Shown here: positions 28,659 through 37,664 of the stretch, piece after piece
How the letters are laid out: each line of letters starts with the position of its first letter
Position numbering within the stretch: position 1 is the first letter of the stretch
Assembly (NCBI GenBank): GCA_963742305.1
Contig: CAVULN010000017.1
Span: 1 to 64,000, forward strand
DNA from: Roseiarcus sp963742305
GTDB lineage: Bacteria; Pseudomonadota; Alphaproteobacteria; Rhizobiales; Beijerinckiaceae
Direction of reading: 5' to 3'
DNA: 64,000 nucleotides
Notes under the pieces: generated by a model
Told to the model about the DNA's origin: nothing
The model's input: only the letters and a program-made list of their open reading frames with translations
Databases searched by the model: none
Translations under genes and position numbers: made by a program

Positions 28659-29951
28659 ATGTCCAAGTATGCCAAGTCAGCGAAGGGTCTGAGCCGCCGC
28701 GCGGTGCTCAAGGGAGCCGCGGGCCTCGCCGGCGCCGCCGCCGGCTCGGGGGCGATCACCGGCTTCCCGGCCGTTTGGTCGCAGGAAGACAAGGTGCTGC
28801 GTTACCTCGGCACCGCGGTCAACCAGTCCGACGACATGACCAAAAAGGTGAAGGAAGACACCGGCATCACGATCCAGAACATTGTCGCCACCACCGACGA
28901 CGTGACCAAGCGGGTGATCACCCAGCCGAACTCGTTCGACGTTCTCGACACCGAATACTTCAGCCTCAAGAAGCTCGTGCCCTCGGGCAACATCCTGCCG
29001 ATGGACGCCAGGAAGATCAAGGAATTCGACAATATCACGCCGGTCTTCACCAAGGGCCAATTGCCCAACGGCAAGGTCATCGGCGACCAGGGCACGGCGC
29101 CCAAGAAGGTGATGTTCGTCGAAGGCCCGCACTCGACCACGTTCTCGAAGACGCCGACCGAATGGGTGACGCTGATCCCGACCGTCTACAACGCCGACAC
29201 GCTCGGCATCCGCCCCGACCTCATCAAGCGGCCGATCGAGCACTGGTCCGAATTGCTCAACCCCGAGTTCAAGGGGAAGGCGGCGATCCTCAACATCCCC
29301 TCGATCGGCATCATGGACGCCGCGATGGTGGTCGAATCGCTCGGCAAGTACAAATATCCCGACAAGGGCAACATGACCAAGCCCGAGATCGACATGACCA
29401 TGGGCGTGCTCACCGAGGCCAAGAAGGCCGGCCAGTTCCGCGCCTTCTGGAAGGATTTCAACGAGAGCGTCAACCTGATGGCGTCGGGCGAGACGGTCAT
29501 CCAGTCGATGTGGTCGCCCGCCGTGACCGCCGTTCGCACCAAGGGCATCCCGTGCGTCTTCCAGCCGCTCAAAGAAGGCTACCGCTCGTGGGCCTCGGGG
29601 TTCTGCATGTCGAAGGGCGTGACGCAGAAGCAGTCCGACATGATCTATGAGTTCGTCAACTGGTACCTCAGCGGCTGGGCCGGCGCCTATCTCAACCGGC
29701 AGGGCTATTATTCCGCGGTGCTCTCGACCGCCAAGGCCAATATGGCGCCCTACGAATGGGCCTACTGGATGGAGGGCAAGCCGGCGGAAAAGGACATCCA
29801 CGGGCCGGACGGCTCGCTCCTGGAAAAGGCTGGGGCGACGCGCGACGGCGGGTCCTATGACGAGCGCATGGGCAATGTCGCCTGCTGGAACGCGGTCATG
29901 GACGAGAACGACTACATGGTCCGCAAATGGAATGAGTTCATCGCCGCGTGA
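28659..29951 (+). CDS. potD: Extracellular solute-binding protein, PotD-like, Tat-exported
   Basis: 430 residues, ATG at 28659 behind AGGAGGAGAGAACG. The N-terminus carries a twin-arginine signal (GLSRRAVLKGAAGLAGAAAG, consensus SRRxxLK), so the protein is exported folded. The mature part is a type-2 periplasmic binding protein of the spermidine/putrescine (PF13416-like) group: DVLDTEYFSLKKLVPSG, GIRPDLIKRPIEHWSELLNP EFKGKAA-type text, and YEFVNWYLSGWAGAYLNRQG. PotD proteins deliver polyamines, but this subgroup also includes opine, amino-acid-derivative and Fe-chelate binders, so the ligand is not certain. It lies 23 bases after potA. Confidence 0.85.
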   Translation: MSKYAKSAKGLSRRAVLKGAAGLAGAAAGSGAITGFPAVWSQEDKVLRYLGTAVNQSDDMTKKVKEDTGITIQNIVATTDDVTKRVITQPNSFDVLDTEYFSLKKLVPSGNILPMDARKIKEFDNITPVFTKGQLPNGKVIGDQGTAPKKVMFVEGPHSTTFSKTPTEWVTLIPTVYNADTLGIRPDLIKRPIEHWSELLNPEFKGKAAILNIPSIGIMDAAMVVESLGKYKYPDKGNMTKPEIDMTMGVLTEAKKAGQFRAFWKDFNESVNLMASGETVIQSMWSPAVTAVRTKGIPCVFQPLKEGYRSWASGFCMSKGVTQKQSDMIYEFVNWYLSGWAGAYLNRQGYYSAVLSTAKANMAPYEWAYWMEGKPAEKDIHGPDGSLLEKAGATRDGGSYDERMGNVACWNAVMDENDYMVRKWNEFIAA

Positions 29952-29971
29952 GACGAGCTGACCCGCCGGCC

Positions 29972-30054
29972 TCGGCGTCACCCCCGCGAAAGCGGGGGTC
30001 CATGCCGCCGCCTTCGGCGCCGGATGCCCGCGTTCGCGGGCGCGACGTCAGAGC
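29972..30054 (+). repeat. REP-like intergenic palindromic repeat between potD and potB
   Basis: Two perfect hairpins: ACCCCCGC GAAA GCGGGGGT, and GCCCGC GTTC GCGGGC, joined by a GGCGCC-containing spacer. The pattern is that of dispersed REP/RPE-type elements in alphaproteobacteria. Placed inside an operon, it could stabilise the upstream mRNA or reduce readthrough into the permease genes. Confidence 0.65.
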
Positions 30055-30069
30055 AACCTGCGTTTTTTG

Positions 30070-31014
30070 ATGACCGCAGCCGCCGACACGACGACACTTG
30101 CCGCGACCAACCCGGCCGCGGCCGCCGCGGAGCCCGCCATCGGGGGCCGCGGCGTTCCCGGCTGGCTTCAGGCGACGCCGTTCGCCCTCGTCTTCCTCGC
30201 CTTCTTCATCATCCCGCTCATCCTCGTCGTCATCGTCAGCTTCTGGGACTACAACGACTATGCGATGATCGCGCGGTTCACGACGCGCAGCTACACCGAG
30301 AATTTCGAGGGCTGCCTCACACAGCTCCCCGACCTCTGCACAATCCTCAAAACCTATGTCTCGACCGCGAAGTTCTGCTTCATGGTCTGGCTGACGACGC
30401 TCGTCATCGGCTTCACCGTGGCCTATTTTCTGGCCTTCCATATCCGCTCGACGACGACGCAAATGGCGCTCTTCCTCGTCTGCACCATTCCGTTCTGGAC
30501 GTCGAACGTCATCCGCATGATCTCGTGGATCCCGCTTTTGGGCCGCAACGGGCTGGTCAACCTCGCGCTGACGCGGGCGCATATCGTCGACAAGCCGGTT
30601 GAATGGCTGCTCTATTCGCCGTTCTCCGTGACGCTCGCCTTCACCCATCTCTTCACCTTCTTCATGGTGGTGCCGATCTTCAATTCGATGATGCGCATCG
30701 ACAAGCGCCTCGTCGAAGCCGCTTACGATTCCGGCGCCTCGGGCTGGCAGACGCTGTGGAATCTGATCATTCCCCTGTCGAAGCCCGGCATCGTGATCGG
30801 CTCGATCTTCGTGGTGACGATCGTGATGGGCGACTTCATCACCTTCGACGTGATGGGCGGCGAGCAGATCGCCTCCGCCGGAAAGGTGGTGGAGACGCGC
30901 CTCAACGCCCTGCAGTTTCCCCCCGCGGCGGCGAACGCGGTCATTCTCCTGGCCGTCACGCTCCTCATCATCACGGCGCTGAACCGGGTCGTCGACGTGC
31001 AGAAGGAGCTGTGA
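30070..31014 (+). CDS. potB: ABC transporter permease, PotB-like
   Basis: 314 residues from the ATG at 30070 (a TTG one codon earlier is possible; the ribosome binding site is poor after the intergenic repeat). Six transmembrane helices are seen, from FALVFLAFFIIPLILVVIVS to the C-terminal helix at AVILLAVTLLIITAL. The EAA loop that docks on the ATPase is clear: VEAAYDSGASGWQTLWNLII PLSKPG-type text. An unusual Cys-bearing loop (GCLTQLPDLCTIL) sits in the first periplasmic region. It pairs with PotC as the heterodimeric channel. Confidence 0.85.
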   Translation: MTAAADTTTLAATNPAAAAAEPAIGGRGVPGWLQATPFALVFLAFFIIPLILVVIVSFWDYNDYAMIARFTTRSYTENFEGCLTQLPDLCTILKTYVSTAKFCFMVWLTTLVIGFTVAYFLAFHIRSTTTQMALFLVCTIPFWTSNVIRMISWIPLLGRNGLVNLALTRAHIVDKPVEWLLYSPFSVTLAFTHLFTFFMVVPIFNSMMRIDKRLVEAAYDSGASGWQTLWNLIIPLSKPGIVIGSIFVVTIVMGDFITFDVMGGEQIASAGKVVETRLNALQFPPAAANAVILLAVTLLIITALNRVVDVQKEL

Positions 31015-31016
31015 AG

Positions 31017-31901
31017 ATGGGCGAGGGACGCTCTCCCGCCTTCTATTGGCTCGCAGCCTTCTTCGCGGCTTTCGTGCTCTTTCTCTATGGGCCGATGATC
31101 GTCATCTTCATCCTGTCGTTTCAGGGTCCGACCGGCGGCCTCACCTTTCCGATGGTCGGGGCGTCGCTCCACTGGTTCGAGCGGCTATGGACCGGCGGCG
31201 GCATCGTCGACATCCACGACGCCTTCCTGCGCTCGCTCGAGCTCGGCGTCGTGGTGATGATCCTGACCGTGCTCCTCTCGCTCTCCGCCGGTCTCGCGTT
31301 CCGCAAAAGGTTTCCCGGCGCGCGGCTCCTGTTCTTCGTCGCGGTCGCGAGCCTGATTGTGCCCTCGATCGTCACCTCTCTCGGCATCGGGCTCGAGTTC
31401 CGCCTGCTCGACGATTTTATCAAGAACCATGGGCCGGCCTGGCTGGCCGACGATTTGAAGACGACGATGGGGCTGTTCACCTCCGGCCTCGGCGCGCATC
31501 TCACCTGGACGTTGCCCTTCGGGCTTCTGGTCATGTTCGCGATCTTCAATCGCTTCGACAATCGCTACGAAGAGGCGGCGCGCGACCTCGGCGCGACGCC
31601 GTGGCAGACGCTGCGCCATGTCGTTCTGCCCATCATCCTGCCTTCGGTGATCGGCGTCGGGCTGTTCGGCTTCACGCTCTCGTGGGACGAGATTGCGCGA
31701 TCGAGCCAGGCGATGGGCGAGCACAATACGCTGCCGATGGAACTGCAGGCGCTGACCACGACCGTGACGACGCCCGAGATTTACGCCCTCGGCACGGCGA
31801 CAACCGGCGTCTCCTTCGCCGTGATCGCGCTGGCGCTCCTCGCGATCACGCTCATTCGCTCCCGGCAGACTCGCCACGGCTCCGACGCCGGCCAGGCGTG
31901 A
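31017..31901 (+). CDS. potC: ABC transporter permease, PotC-like
   Basis: 294 residues; the ATG at 31017 lies two bases after the potB stop with AGAAGGAGC upstream, so it is translationally coupled. Six helices begin with WLAAFFAAFVLFLYGPMIVI. The EAA loop reads EEAARDLGATPWQTLRHVVL PIILPS-type. The LSWDEIARSSQ segment near helix 5 corresponds to the FTLSxDE landmark of PotC/OpuB-like permeases. It completes the polyamine-type importer. Confidence 0.87.
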   Translation: MGEGRSPAFYWLAAFFAAFVLFLYGPMIVIFILSFQGPTGGLTFPMVGASLHWFERLWTGGGIVDIHDAFLRSLELGVVVMILTVLLSLSAGLAFRKRFPGARLLFFVAVASLIVPSIVTSLGIGLEFRLLDDFIKNHGPAWLADDLKTTMGLFTSGLGAHLTWTLPFGLLVMFAIFNRFDNRYEEAARDLGATPWQTLRHVVLPIILPSVIGVGLFGFTLSWDEIARSSQAMGEHNTLPMELQALTTTVTTPEIYALGTATTGVSFAVIALALLAITLIRSRQTRHGSDAGQA

Positions 31902-32219
31902 GGCGAAAGCCAGGCCGGTTGACCGAAATCATCGCTGCACGAGAGGCGCCGCCAATCCTGCTACAGGGCGCCTGAGCGCCGGCTGCGCGACGCGAAGGCC
32001 ATAGGCGGCGAGGCCTCGGGCGCGCGCTCCCCGATATCGCAGCGATGCGCCCGGGGTGGAAATGATCGCTCGTCGGCGGCTCGCCCAGAGACTTGGCCGG
32101 CCGCGGAAATTGGCGAATCGGAGACAACGGCGGTAGACTGCATGGCGCCGCGCAGCTTGGGGGCTCAACTCGTGCTGAGACGCGGGCTTTCGATGGGCAT
32201 CTAATCCGGGGAGACTCTC
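31902..32219. other. Intergenic region after the pot operon
   Basis: No gene or clear terminator. Short GC palindromes only. The last bases form the ribosome binding site (GGGGAGACTCTC) of the following gene. Confidence 0.4.
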
Positions 32220-32657
32220 ATGGGTATTGTTTCGCGCCGCAGCCTTATCCTTTCGGGCGCTGGTCTCGCGACCGCTGCCTTTGTCGCGCCGGCCGAGGCC
32301 GCGACGGGGTCGGTCTCCATGCATATCGCCAGCGCCGGGTTCATCTTCGGCGTGACCGGCGGCAGCGGCGTCCTGATCTTCCGGGGACATCGGTTTCCGC
32401 TCAGAGTGGGCGGCATCCGCGCCGGCGCCTTGATTGGCGTCTCGGCGACGGATCTGGTCGGCACCGCGTCCAACCTTCATTCTCCGGGCGACATCGCCGG
32501 CATCTATTCGGCCATCGGCGCCGGCCTGGCGGTCGCCGGGGGGAGAAGCTCCGCGCAGCTCTCCAACGCCAACGGCGTGGTGCTGCGCCTTCACGGGCGC
32601 CAGGTTGGCTTCAGTTTCTCGATCGACCTCGGCGGGATGAGCGTCTCCCTGGGTTAA
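32220..32657 (+). CDS. Exported glycine-rich protein of unknown function
   Basis: 145 residues, ATG behind GGGGAG. The N-terminus MGIVSRRSLILSGAGLATAA FVAPAEA is a Tat-like or Sec signal (SRRSLIL) with cleavage after AEA. The mature protein is Gly/Ala/Ser-rich with alternating hydrophobics (GFIFGVTGGSGVLIFRGHRF, then GALIGVSATDLVGTASNLHS), suggesting a beta-rich fold; the ending GFSFSIDLGGMSVSLG is strand-like. It vaguely recalls DUF1134/EipA-type envelope proteins, but I do not recognise it with confidence. It lies ten bases before the HAD-like gene and is probably co-transcribed. Confidence 0.6.
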   Translation: MGIVSRRSLILSGAGLATAAFVAPAEAATGSVSMHIASAGFIFGVTGGSGVLIFRGHRFPLRVGGIRAGALIGVSATDLVGTASNLHSPGDIAGIYSAIGAGLAVAGGRSSAQLSNANGVVLRLHGRQVGFSFSIDLGGMSVSLG

Positions 32658-32667
32658 GGGGGAAGCG

Positions 32668-33702
32668 TTGGCGGTTCGGATGGAGTTCCGGCGGCGCGAC
32701 TTCACGGCGCTGATGCTCGGCGGGGCGGCTGCGCTCAGCCTCGCCGGGCGCGCGAGCGCTGAAAGCGATCCCCTGCCCTCGTGGAGCGAGGGGCCGGCGA
32801 AGGACGCGATCCTCAAATTCGTCCATGCGACGACCGACGCCGCGAGCCCGGATTTCGCGCCGGTCGCGGAGCGCGTCGCGACCTTCGACCAGGACGGCAC
32901 GCTCTGGGTCGAGCAGCCGATCTATACGCAGATCGTATTCGCGTTCAGCCGCGTGCCGGAAGTCGTGAAGGAAAGGCCCGAGCTCGCCAAGGAAGGGGCG
33001 TTCCGGGCCATCCTTTCGGGCGACCATGCGGCGATCGCGAACCTGTCGCTGGAGCAGCTTCTTTCCGTCGTCGGCGCGACCCTGACCGGCATGGATGTGG
33101 ACAGCTACCGCGATCAGGTCGAAACCTGGATCGGGCAGGCCCGCGATCCGCGCTGGAAGCGGCCGTTCACCGATCTCGTCTACCAGCCGCAGATCGAGCT
33201 GCTCGAATTTCTGCGCGCCAATGGCTACCGGACCTTCATCGTGACGGGCGGCGGCCAGGATTTCGTCCGCGCCTATTCCGAGCGGGTCTATGGCGTTCCG
33301 CCCGAGCAGGTGGTCGGAACCATGTTCGGGCTCAGTTTCAAACCGGGAGCGGACGGCAAGCCGGTTCTCGTCCGCGACCCCAAGGTTCTGCTCAACGACG
33401 ACGAGGCCGGCAAGCCCGAGGGCATCCATCTCGTGATCGGGCGCAGGCCGCGGCTCGCGTTCGGCAACTCGGGCGGCGACCGCGAGATGCTCGAATATAC
33501 GAAGGCGGGCGCCGGCGCCCGGCTGGGGATGATCGTCCTGCACGACGACGCCAAGCGCGAATACGCCTACGGGCCCGCGCAGGGCCTGCCCGATTCGAAA
33601 ATCGGGACGTTCCCCCAGGCGCTCTACGATCAGGCGATGAAGGACGGCTGGATCGTGGTCAGCATGAAGAACGACTGGAAGCGCATCTTCGCATTTGAGT
33701 AG
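32668..33702 (+). CDS. Exported HAD-family phosphatase, TTG start
   Basis: 344 residues. The TTG at 32668 has AAGGGGGAAGCG in ideal position, whereas the ATG at 32680 is too far from any ribosome binding site, so TTG is preferred. A Tat-like signal (FRRRDFTALMLGGAAALSLA, cleavage near ASA) precedes a haloacid-dehalogenase phosphatase: motif I FDQDGTLWVEQP, motif II TFIVTGGGQDF, motif III/IV GNSGGDREMLEY. The DxD and the GxSGGDxxM acidic pair are complete. Periplasmic HADs of this PF12710-like group are predicted acid phosphatases; the substrate is unknown. It forms an operon with the preceding exported protein. Confidence 0.75.
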   Translation: MAVRMEFRRRDFTALMLGGAAALSLAGRASAESDPLPSWSEGPAKDAILKFVHATTDAASPDFAPVAERVATFDQDGTLWVEQPIYTQIVFAFSRVPEVVKERPELAKEGAFRAILSGDHAAIANLSLEQLLSVVGATLTGMDVDSYRDQVETWIGQARDPRWKRPFTDLVYQPQIELLEFLRANGYRTFIVTGGGQDFVRAYSERVYGVPPEQVVGTMFGLSFKPGADGKPVLVRDPKVLLNDDEAGKPEGIHLVIGRRPRLAFGNSGGDREMLEYTKAGAGARLGMIVLHDDAKREYAYGPAQGLPDSKIGTFPQALYDQAMKDGWIVVSMKNDWKRIFAFE

Positions 33703-33826
33703 CTGGCGCGGGCGCCGGGGGACTCAATATAACATCATAAATATGTGACTACGTAGCCTTCCCAGTCTCCCACCGGCCAACCCGGCGCATCGTACCTTTT
33801 CCAGCAAGGGGGCGACGGAGTGACAG

Positions 33827-33866
33827 AAAAAGGCGCCTAAACGATTGAAAGGATTGAGTCGGCGCC
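33827..33866 (-). terminator. Possible terminator of the plsX-fabH transcript
   Basis: On the minus strand GGCGCC (33866-33861) can pair with GGCGCC (33837-33832), followed by TTTTT. The loop is long (23 bases). A second strong hairpin, GCGCCTGAC / GTCAGGCGC-type, lies nearer the fabH stop around 33874-33900 but lacks a T run. Confidence 0.35.
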
Positions 33867-33979
33867 AGAACTTGGCGCCTGACCGCCGCCGTCAGGCGCT
33901 TCCGTCTCAGGAGGCCCGGCGCGCCGCCCCGCCTGTTCCGCCGGGACGGCCTTCGACCGGCGCCGAAAGGCGGCAGGCT

Positions 33980-36112
33980 TCACCAGCGGATCAGCGCCGC
34001 GCCCCAGGTGAAGCCGCCGCCCATCGCTTCGACCATCACGAGATCGCCGGGCTTGATCCGGCCGTCCTTCACGCCGACGTCGAGAGCCAGCGGAACCGAG
34101 GCGGCGGAGGTGTTGCCGTGCTGATCGACAGTGACGATCACCTTGTCGCGCGCAATGCCGAGCTTGGCGGCGGATGCGTCGATGATCCGGCGATTGGCCT
34201 GATGCGGCACGAACCAGTCGATATCCTCGGCCGTCACCCCGGCGTCGGCGAAGCATCCCTGGATCACGTCGGTCACCATGCCGACCGCGTGCCGGAACAC
34301 CTCCCTGCCCTGCATCCGCAAATGACCGACCGTCTGCGTCAGGGAGGGTCCGCCGTCGACATAGAGCTTGTCGCGGTGCCGGCCGTCCGCGCGCAGGCGC
34401 GAGGCGATCACGCCGGGCGAAGCAAGCCGGCCGTCGCTCACGCGCGCCTCGAGCACGATCGCGCCCGCCCCGTCGCCGAACAGGACGCAGGTCGTGCGGT
34501 CGCTCCAGTCAAGGATGCGCGAAAAGGTCTCCGCGCCGATCACCAGCGCGCGCTTGTGCGAACCTGAGCGGAGGAATTTCTCCGCGGTCACGAGAGCGTA
34601 GACAAAACCGGTGCAGACCGCCTGCAGGTCGAAAGCCGCGCCCTCGACGATGCCAAGCTCGGCCTGGACCTGGGTGGCGACTGCGGGAAACGTGTAGTCG
34701 GGCGTCGACGTGGCGACGACGATGAGATCGATGTCGGCGGCCTTGAGCCCCCCGCTCCTGAGCGCGCTCCGAGCCGCCTGAACCGCGAGCGAGGAGGTCG
34801 TCTCGCCGGGGCCGGCCACATAGCGCTGACGGATGCCGGTGCGCTGCACGATCCATTCGTCCGACGTGTCGATCTTTGCCGCCAGTTCGGCGTTCGAGAC
34901 GGCGCGCGCGGGCAGCGCGGAGCCGACGCCGCGTATGCAGGCGCGAATCGAAGCGGGCTCGCCGCCCAGCGACGGGAAGGCGTCCGGGCGGCTCGATTGG
35001 CGGACGCGCGGCGGAGGAGATGCAAGGTTCATGAAAGTGAATTTTTCCGCGATCAGGACTGAACGGCGCGTGAACGCGCAGGCGCAGGGCGGAAACCGTT
35101 GGCGTGGGCGATCATTTCGCGAAATCTTGTCGAGCAACTCCTGACCCACCATGTCATAGGCCAATTCCACCGCGCCGGCGAAGCTTTCGACGCTGGCGCC
35201 GCCATGAGCCTTGATGACGACGCCGTCAAGCCCCAGGAACACCCCGCCGCTGGCGCGCGGGACCATTTTGGCGCGCAGCGCCGCGAGCGACTTCCGCGCG
35301 AACAGGAAGCCGATGCGCGACGTGAGACTCGAGCTCATGGCCTCGCCGAGGTAGTGCCCGAGCTGGCGCGCGGTGCCTTCGGCGGTTTTCAGCGCGATAT
35401 TGCCGGTAAATCCTTCGGTTACAAAGACATCGACGGCGCCTTTGCCCAGATCGTCGCCTTCCACAAAGCCGGAATAGCGCATGTTGGGCAGGCTCGCCTC
35501 GCGCAGGATTCGCCCCGCCGCCCTCACCTCCTCGACGCCCTTGATCTCTTCGGTCCCGACATTGAGGAGACCCACGGTGGGAGAATCGATGTGGAAAACG
35601 ATTCGCGCCATCGCCGCGCCCATGACCGCGAGATCGACCAGATGCTGCGCGTCCGCGCCAATGCTGGCGCCGACGTCGAGTACGATCGATTCGCCGCGCA
35701 GCGTCGGCCACATCGCCGCGATCGCCGGCCGCTGGATCGGAGCCATCGTGTGCAGACAGAATTTCGCCATCGCCATCAGCGCGCCGGTGTTGCCGGCGGA
35801 GACCGCGCAATCGGCCGCGCCCGACTTCACCGCTTCGATCGCCTGCCACATCGAGGAGACGCGCCGCCCGGCGCGCAAGGCCTGGCTCGGCTTGTCGGTC
35901 ATCTTGACCGCGACGTCGGTATGAAAAATGCGCGACCTCGCGGCGAGGTTCGGGTGACGCGCAAGGACGGGCTTCACCGCCGCCTCATCGCCATAGAGGA
36001 GAAACTCAACGTCGGCGCGGCGTTCAAGCGCGGCGGCGGCCGCCGGCACCACGACCGTGGGCCCGTGATCGCCCCCCATCGCGTCCAGCGCTATGCGAAT
36101 GCCGCTCGCCAT
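33980..36112 (-). CDS. plsX-fabH: PlsX-FabH in one continuous frame (phosphate acyltransferase + beta-ketoacyl-ACP synthase III)
   Basis: From the ATG ending at 36112 (MASGIRIALDAMGGDHGPTV) the frame encodes complete PlsX, which makes acyl-phosphate from acyl-ACP for phospholipid synthesis: SAGNTGALMAMAKF, VLDVGASIGADAQHLV, NVGTEEIKGVEE, EGFTGNIALKTAEG. Without a stop it runs through a 60-residue linker into complete FabH, which starts fatty-acid chains from acetyl-CoA: Cys in LQAVCTGFVYAL (about residue 500 of 711), His in PHQANRRI, Asn in HGNTSAAS. PlsX and FabH are normally separate, adjacent genes. The linker (RPRQRFPPCACAFTRRSVLI) looks like out-of-frame DNA. In another frame PlsX would end about 20 bases before the candidate FabH start (ATG ending at 35032). 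So this is either a true fusion or a one-base indel at about 35115. Confidence 0.85.
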   Translation of the reverse strand: MASGIRIALDAMGGDHGPTVVVPAAAAALERRADVEFLLYGDEAAVKPVLARHPNLAARSRIFHTDVAVKMTDKPSQALRAGRRVSSMWQAIEAVKSGAADCAVSAGNTGALMAMAKFCLHTMAPIQRPAIAAMWPTLRGESIVLDVGASIGADAQHLVDLAVMGAAMARIVFHIDSPTVGLLNVGTEEIKGVEEVRAAGRILREASLPNMRYSGFVEGDDLGKGAVDVFVTEGFTGNIALKTAEGTARQLGHYLGEAMSSSLTSRIGFLFARKSLAALRAKMVPRASGGVFLGLDGVVIKAHGGASVESFAGAVELAYDMVGQELLDKISRNDRPRQRFPPCACAFTRRSVLIAEKFTFMNLASPPPRVRQSSRPDAFPSLGGEPASIRACIRGVGSALPARAVSNAELAAKIDTSDEWIVQRTGIRQRYVAGPGETTSSLAVQAARSALRSGGLKAADIDLIVVATSTPDYTFPAVATQVQAELGIVEGAAFDLQAVCTGFVYALVTAEKFLRSGSHKRALVIGAETFSRILDWSDRTTCVLFGDGAGAIVLEARVSDGRLASPGVIASRLRADGRHRDKLYVDGGPSLTQTVGHLRMQGREVFRHAVGMVTDVIQGCFADAGVTAEDIDWFVPHQANRRIIDASAAKLGIARDKVIVTVDQHGNTSAASVPLALDVGVKDGRIKPGDLVMVEAMGGGFTWGAALIRW

Positions 36113-36444
36113 TTCTTGGTCCGACCGCCTGGGGCGCGCGCGTTGCCCAGGCGGCGCGGCGCGGCGCGACAATAGCGGCTTCGCGCAAGGCAACGCAAGA
36201 AACTCGCGGGTGAGGTTGCGGCGAGCAAAAAGACCAGCGCCCTGCTCCTGGCGCCGCTTCCGCGATTCTCGGCGATCGTTGGACCGGGCCTGCGGCGGCC
36301 CGGCCGGCTCGTTCGTACGACTCAAAGCCTCTTTGGCGCGGGCGCCAGGCGGGCCTCACCGGGCGACCCAGCGGACCGCGGCGCAACCCCGCCCCGGTCC
36401 GCCGGCTGCCCAGACAAACCCTGCTTGGCGGCCCTGATCCGCCC

Positions 36445-36990
36445 TCAGTTGGCGGCGCTCCGGGCCGGCGCCGCCTGCGGTTCCTTCACCAGGGCGAGCG
36501 CGATCTTCTGGGAAATGTATCCGAGGACCGCGCCGATGATGAGCGAGATCACGCCAACGATGAAGGGGTTGTCGAGCGAACCCGAGGTAACCGCGCCAAG
36601 CTTGTTGCCGGTCAAGGCGAGACCGGCAACAGCGGCGTATCCGAGCACGCCTGCCGGGATGTCGCTGAGCGCGGGCGTCTTGGCCGCGTATACCAGAACG
36701 AAAACCGTGACCAGGACGCAAATTCCGGCCCATAGCGGGACGCCGAGGACGCCGCCGAGCGGGATCTGGGTGACCAGGATCAGCGCGATCAACGCCATGA
36801 TCGCGCCGAAAATATTGTTGGTCAGCGCCTTGGTGAGTCCGGCCTCCTTTCCGCCGCAATGGTAAAACGACGCCCAGGCGATGAACGCAACCCAGATTTG
36901 TATGCCCATTCCGATCGGCGACAAGAGAACCAATGTCGCGATGCCGCCGAGCACGCCGATGCTGACCGCCAATGCTGTGATGAGGTCCAT
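36445..36990 (-). CDS. DUF1097 membrane protein
   Basis: 181 residues, ATG behind GAGGGAGAGAAGC. Five or six hydrophobic segments, beginning TALAVSIGVLGGIATLVLLS, with WVAFIAWASFYHCGGKEAGL as a family landmark and a polar C-terminal tail. DUF1097 (YcdZ-like) proteins are inner-membrane proteins of unknown role. The gene sits between DUF177 and plsX, which are usually neighbours in alphaproteobacteria, so it is likely a lineage-specific insertion. Confidence 0.75.
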   Translation of the reverse strand: MDLITALAVSIGVLGGIATLVLLSPIGMGIQIWVAFIAWASFYHCGGKEAGLTKALTNNIFGAIMALIALILVTQIPLGGVLGVPLWAGICVLVTVFVLVYAAKTPALSDIPAGVLGYAAVAGLALTGNKLGAVTSGSLDNPFIVGVISLIIGAVLGYISQKIALALVKEPQAAPARSAAN

Positions 36991-37130
36991 AGCTTCTCTC
37001 CCTCGCCGTCACGCCCGCTTTCAGGGCTTGGCCCGGAGCTAGCGTCTAGCGCCGCGGGGCTACGACTATAACTTGTGCCCGAATTCTGTGCAATGCCTCG
37101 AGGCCGCCATCAACATGCGACATTCCTGCC

Positions 37131-37664
37131 CTAATTGGACGCGGGTTTGTTCCGGCGAGCCAGCGCCGCAAACGGCGACTCGATCGGCTCCGGTTTGACC
37201 CCTTGCTCGAAGACCGCGCCAGGCTTGCGCGGATAGGGATCGAGGCCGAGGGCGAAGAACTCCGCGGCGAGGGCCCCAAGGTCGATCTTTCCGTCGATGA
37301 GGGCATCTGGCTCGTCCTCATCCTCGAGCGAAACCGTCTGCGCCTCGCTTGGCCCGCCGGGGCTGGCCGCGGTTCGCGACGCGAACCGCACGTCGACAGC
37401 CTCATCCACGGTCGCGGGAAAGGGCTCGAGCGAAACGACGCAGGTCTGCGTGCATTCGCCGTGCACGTCGCCGGTGACGCGAGCCCCGCCGCGGCCCTGA
37501 GGCTCGAGCCTGAGCGTCGCGGTCAGGACGCCGATCGCCGGCAGCCTCAGGAACGACGCGAGCGCCTCCCTCTCGGCCGGGGAGGCCTCGACGGTAACGG
37601 TCTGGCCCTCCCGCGGTAGGGCGTCGACCCGCGCCACCCGGGAGAACGGCCCGGCTTCAGTCAT
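37131..37664 (-). CDS. yceD: DUF177 (YceD-like) protein
   Basis: 177 residues. Has the family core GDVHGECTQTCVVSLEPFPA (the CxxxC pair) and, near the end, ALIDGKIDLGALAAEFFALG LDPYPRKPGAVF-type text, which is diagnostic of PF02620. Homologues lie upstream of rpmF/plsX and, in plants, are involved in 23S rRNA maturation; the bacterial role is unclear. Its start overlaps the stop of the cytochrome-chaperone gene by four bases, so the two are translationally coupled. Confidence 0.85.
   Translation of the reverse strand: MTEAGPFSRVARVDALPREGQTVTVEASPAEREALASFLRLPAIGVLTATLRLEPQGRGGARVTGDVHGECTQTCVVSLEPFPATVDEAVDVRFASRTAASPGGPSEAQTVSLEDEDEPDALIDGKIDLGALAAEFFALGLDPYPRKPGAVFEQGVKPEPIESPFAALARRNKPASN

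Noticed and set aside
28677..29981. Long minus-strand frame opposite potD
   Set aside because: His/Asp/Arg-rich mirror of potD; the plus-strand Tat signal and binding-protein motifs are decisive.
35099..36175. Plus-strand 358-codon frame opposite plsX
   Set aside because: Shadow of plsX; no family resemblance.
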